Shown here piece after piece: positions 21,726 through 22,263 of a DNA stretch of 22,263 nucleotides. Made by a program: the position numbers and the translations under genes. Numbering within the stretch: position 1 is the first letter of the stretch; each line of letters opens with the position of its first letter. This stretch comes from Clostridia bacterium (GTDB lineage: Bacteria; Bacillota; Clostridia; Christensenellales; Borkfalkiaceae): positions 1 through 22,263 of the forward strand of contig CAAFYG010000004.1 in assembly GCA_900767195.1 (NCBI GenBank). The letters run 5' to 3'. The notes beneath the pieces were generated by a model. It ran no database searches and was not told where the DNA came from. It saw nothing but the letters and a program-made list of their open reading frames with translations.

Positions 21726-22263
21726 GTGTTTATGCGCGATTTTTTGCCCGAGCCGTTGATTTTGCTTGCGCGGGAATTGAAAAAACAGACGGGAAAGCCG
21801 CTGTATCTCGTGGGCGGATGCGTGCGAGATTTTCTGGCGGGGTTTCCCCTTGCTTCTTCCGACTTCGATTTATGCGCGCCCGTGGCTGCCGAAACTTTTA
21901 AAAATATTGCGACCGCTTGCGGTTTTCGCGCCGACGCCACCTATGCAAGGACGGGTACGGTGAAAATTTCGAAAATTACAGCGAAAAACACGGACGGGGC
22001 GATGGAAGATAGAGAAAACAAGTTGCGCCCCTCATCAGTCCGCGTTGCGGACAGCAATTCGCCGTGCCTGCCTTTGAGCGGCAGTACGGCGAAAAAATCC
22101 CCCCCAAGGGGAAGGCTTGATTTGGTGGAAAATTGCATTCCGGGGGGAAGGCTTGATTTGGCTGAAAATTGCGCCGCGGGGGGAAGGCTTTGGGAAACAG
22201 AAAACAAGATGCGCCCCTCATCCGTCCGCGTTGCGGACAGCAATTCGCCGTGCCTGCCTTTGA
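21726..22263 (+). CDS. cca: tRNA nucleotidyltransferase (CCA-adding enzyme), N-terminal part, with in-frame repeat cluster
   Basis: The frame stays open to the window end (179 codons seen). A GTG at 21726 has GAGAGG six bases upstream; an in-frame ATG at 21732 is the alternative. The head-domain motifs of class II nucleotidyltransferases are present: YLVGGCVRDFLAG (GG binding motif), SSDFDLCAP (catalytic DxD: Asp-Phe-Asp) and the strand ATYARTGTVKIS. After that strand the usual continuation (a TxFR-type segment and the RRDFTINA motif) is missing. Instead, from about codon 92, the frame runs through a GC-rich repeat cluster encoding repeats such as GRLDLVENC and RPSSVRVADSNSPCLPL. Whether the frame returns to the normal enzyme beyond the window cannot be seen, so the gene may be functional with an insertion or disrupted. 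Confidence 0.8.
   Translation, partial: MFMRDFLPEPLILLARELKKQTGKPLYLVGGCVRDFLAGFPLASSDFDLCAPVAAETFKNIATACGFRADATYARTGTVKISKITAKNTDGAMEDRENKLRPSSVRVADSNSPCLPLSGSTAKKSPPRGRLDLVENCIPGGRLDLAENCAAGGRLWETENKMRPSSVRVADSNSPCLPL
22014..22263 (+). repeat. composite repeat cluster inside the cca reading frame
   Basis: A 64-base unit occurs at 22014-22077 and again at 22200-22263 with two differences, 186 bases apart (62 codons). It holds the hairpin GTCCGC-GTT-GCGGAC (22038-22052 in copy 1). Copy 1 is followed by a second hairpin with ends TTCGCCGT and ACGGCGAA (22058-22093). Between the copies a 36-base tandem unit starting GGGGAAGGCTTGATTTGG occurs at 22108, 22144 and, partially, at 22180. The hairpins and the CCTCATC...GGGGAAGGC layout resemble dispersed palindromic repeats common between genes in gut Clostridia. 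The cluster continues past the window end. Confidence 0.85.

Noticed and set aside
21941..22243. 100-codon and 81-codon open frames on the minus strand in the cca region
   Set aside because: They cover the repeat cluster and run antisense to the recognised nucleotidyltransferase start; repeats of this type often leave several frames open.

Overview
The window reads as chromosome of an anaerobic, Gram-positive-type Firmicute, most likely an uncultured gut Clostridia member; the lineage is inferred, not shown. Three things point there: the block ecfA-ecfT-truA, a one-chain pyruvate:ferredoxin oxidoreductase with two ferredoxin-type 4Fe-4S motifs, and neighbours such as lepA-hemW, LemA, VanZ and a CpsB/YwqE-type phosphatase. 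Start signals are strong Shine-Dalgarno sequences, and several promoters have near-consensus sigma-A hexamers. GC is moderate to high, except for an AT-rich island at about 16.85-17.68 kb.

Layout. 1-954 (minus): lemA behind a clear promoter, followed by the start of a DUF2207-like membrane protein that leaves the window. 1139-6185 (minus): alpha/beta hydrolase, hemW, lepA and a LysR regulator. 6384-7724 (minus): mnmE with its own promoter. 7941-12723 (minus): ecfA (EcfA1 and EcfA2 fused in one chain), ecfT, truA and a Gly/Tyr-tailed membrane protein, closed by a terminator. 12.7-13.14 kb: divergent promoter region. 13144-16770 (plus): PFOR with a structured leader and a strong terminator. 16857-17675: small AT-rich module with a 98-aa and a 28-aa membrane protein on minus and an XRE-type regulator on plus, around a shared control region. 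17678-21590 (minus): five-gene run of lipid kinase, PAS-SpoIIE phosphatase, CpsB-like phosphatase, VanZ-like protein and a secreted lipocalin-like protein. 21726-22263 (plus): start of a tRNA nucleotidyltransferase (cca) gene that reads in frame into a repeat cluster.

The functional themes are housekeeping RNA and translation (lepA, mnmE, truA, cca), heme and vitamin supply (hemW, ECF module), central anaerobic metabolism (PFOR) and envelope or signalling functions. The points most worth a second look are: the in-frame repeat cluster inside cca; the lipid-kinase and cca promoters that share one palindromic -35 hexamer; the AT-rich regulator plus micro-membrane-protein module with 40-bp-spaced operator-like repeats; two related ~130-bp inverted-repeat elements placed directly after lepA and mnmE; and the fused EcfA with in-frame tandem repeats at its N-terminus.
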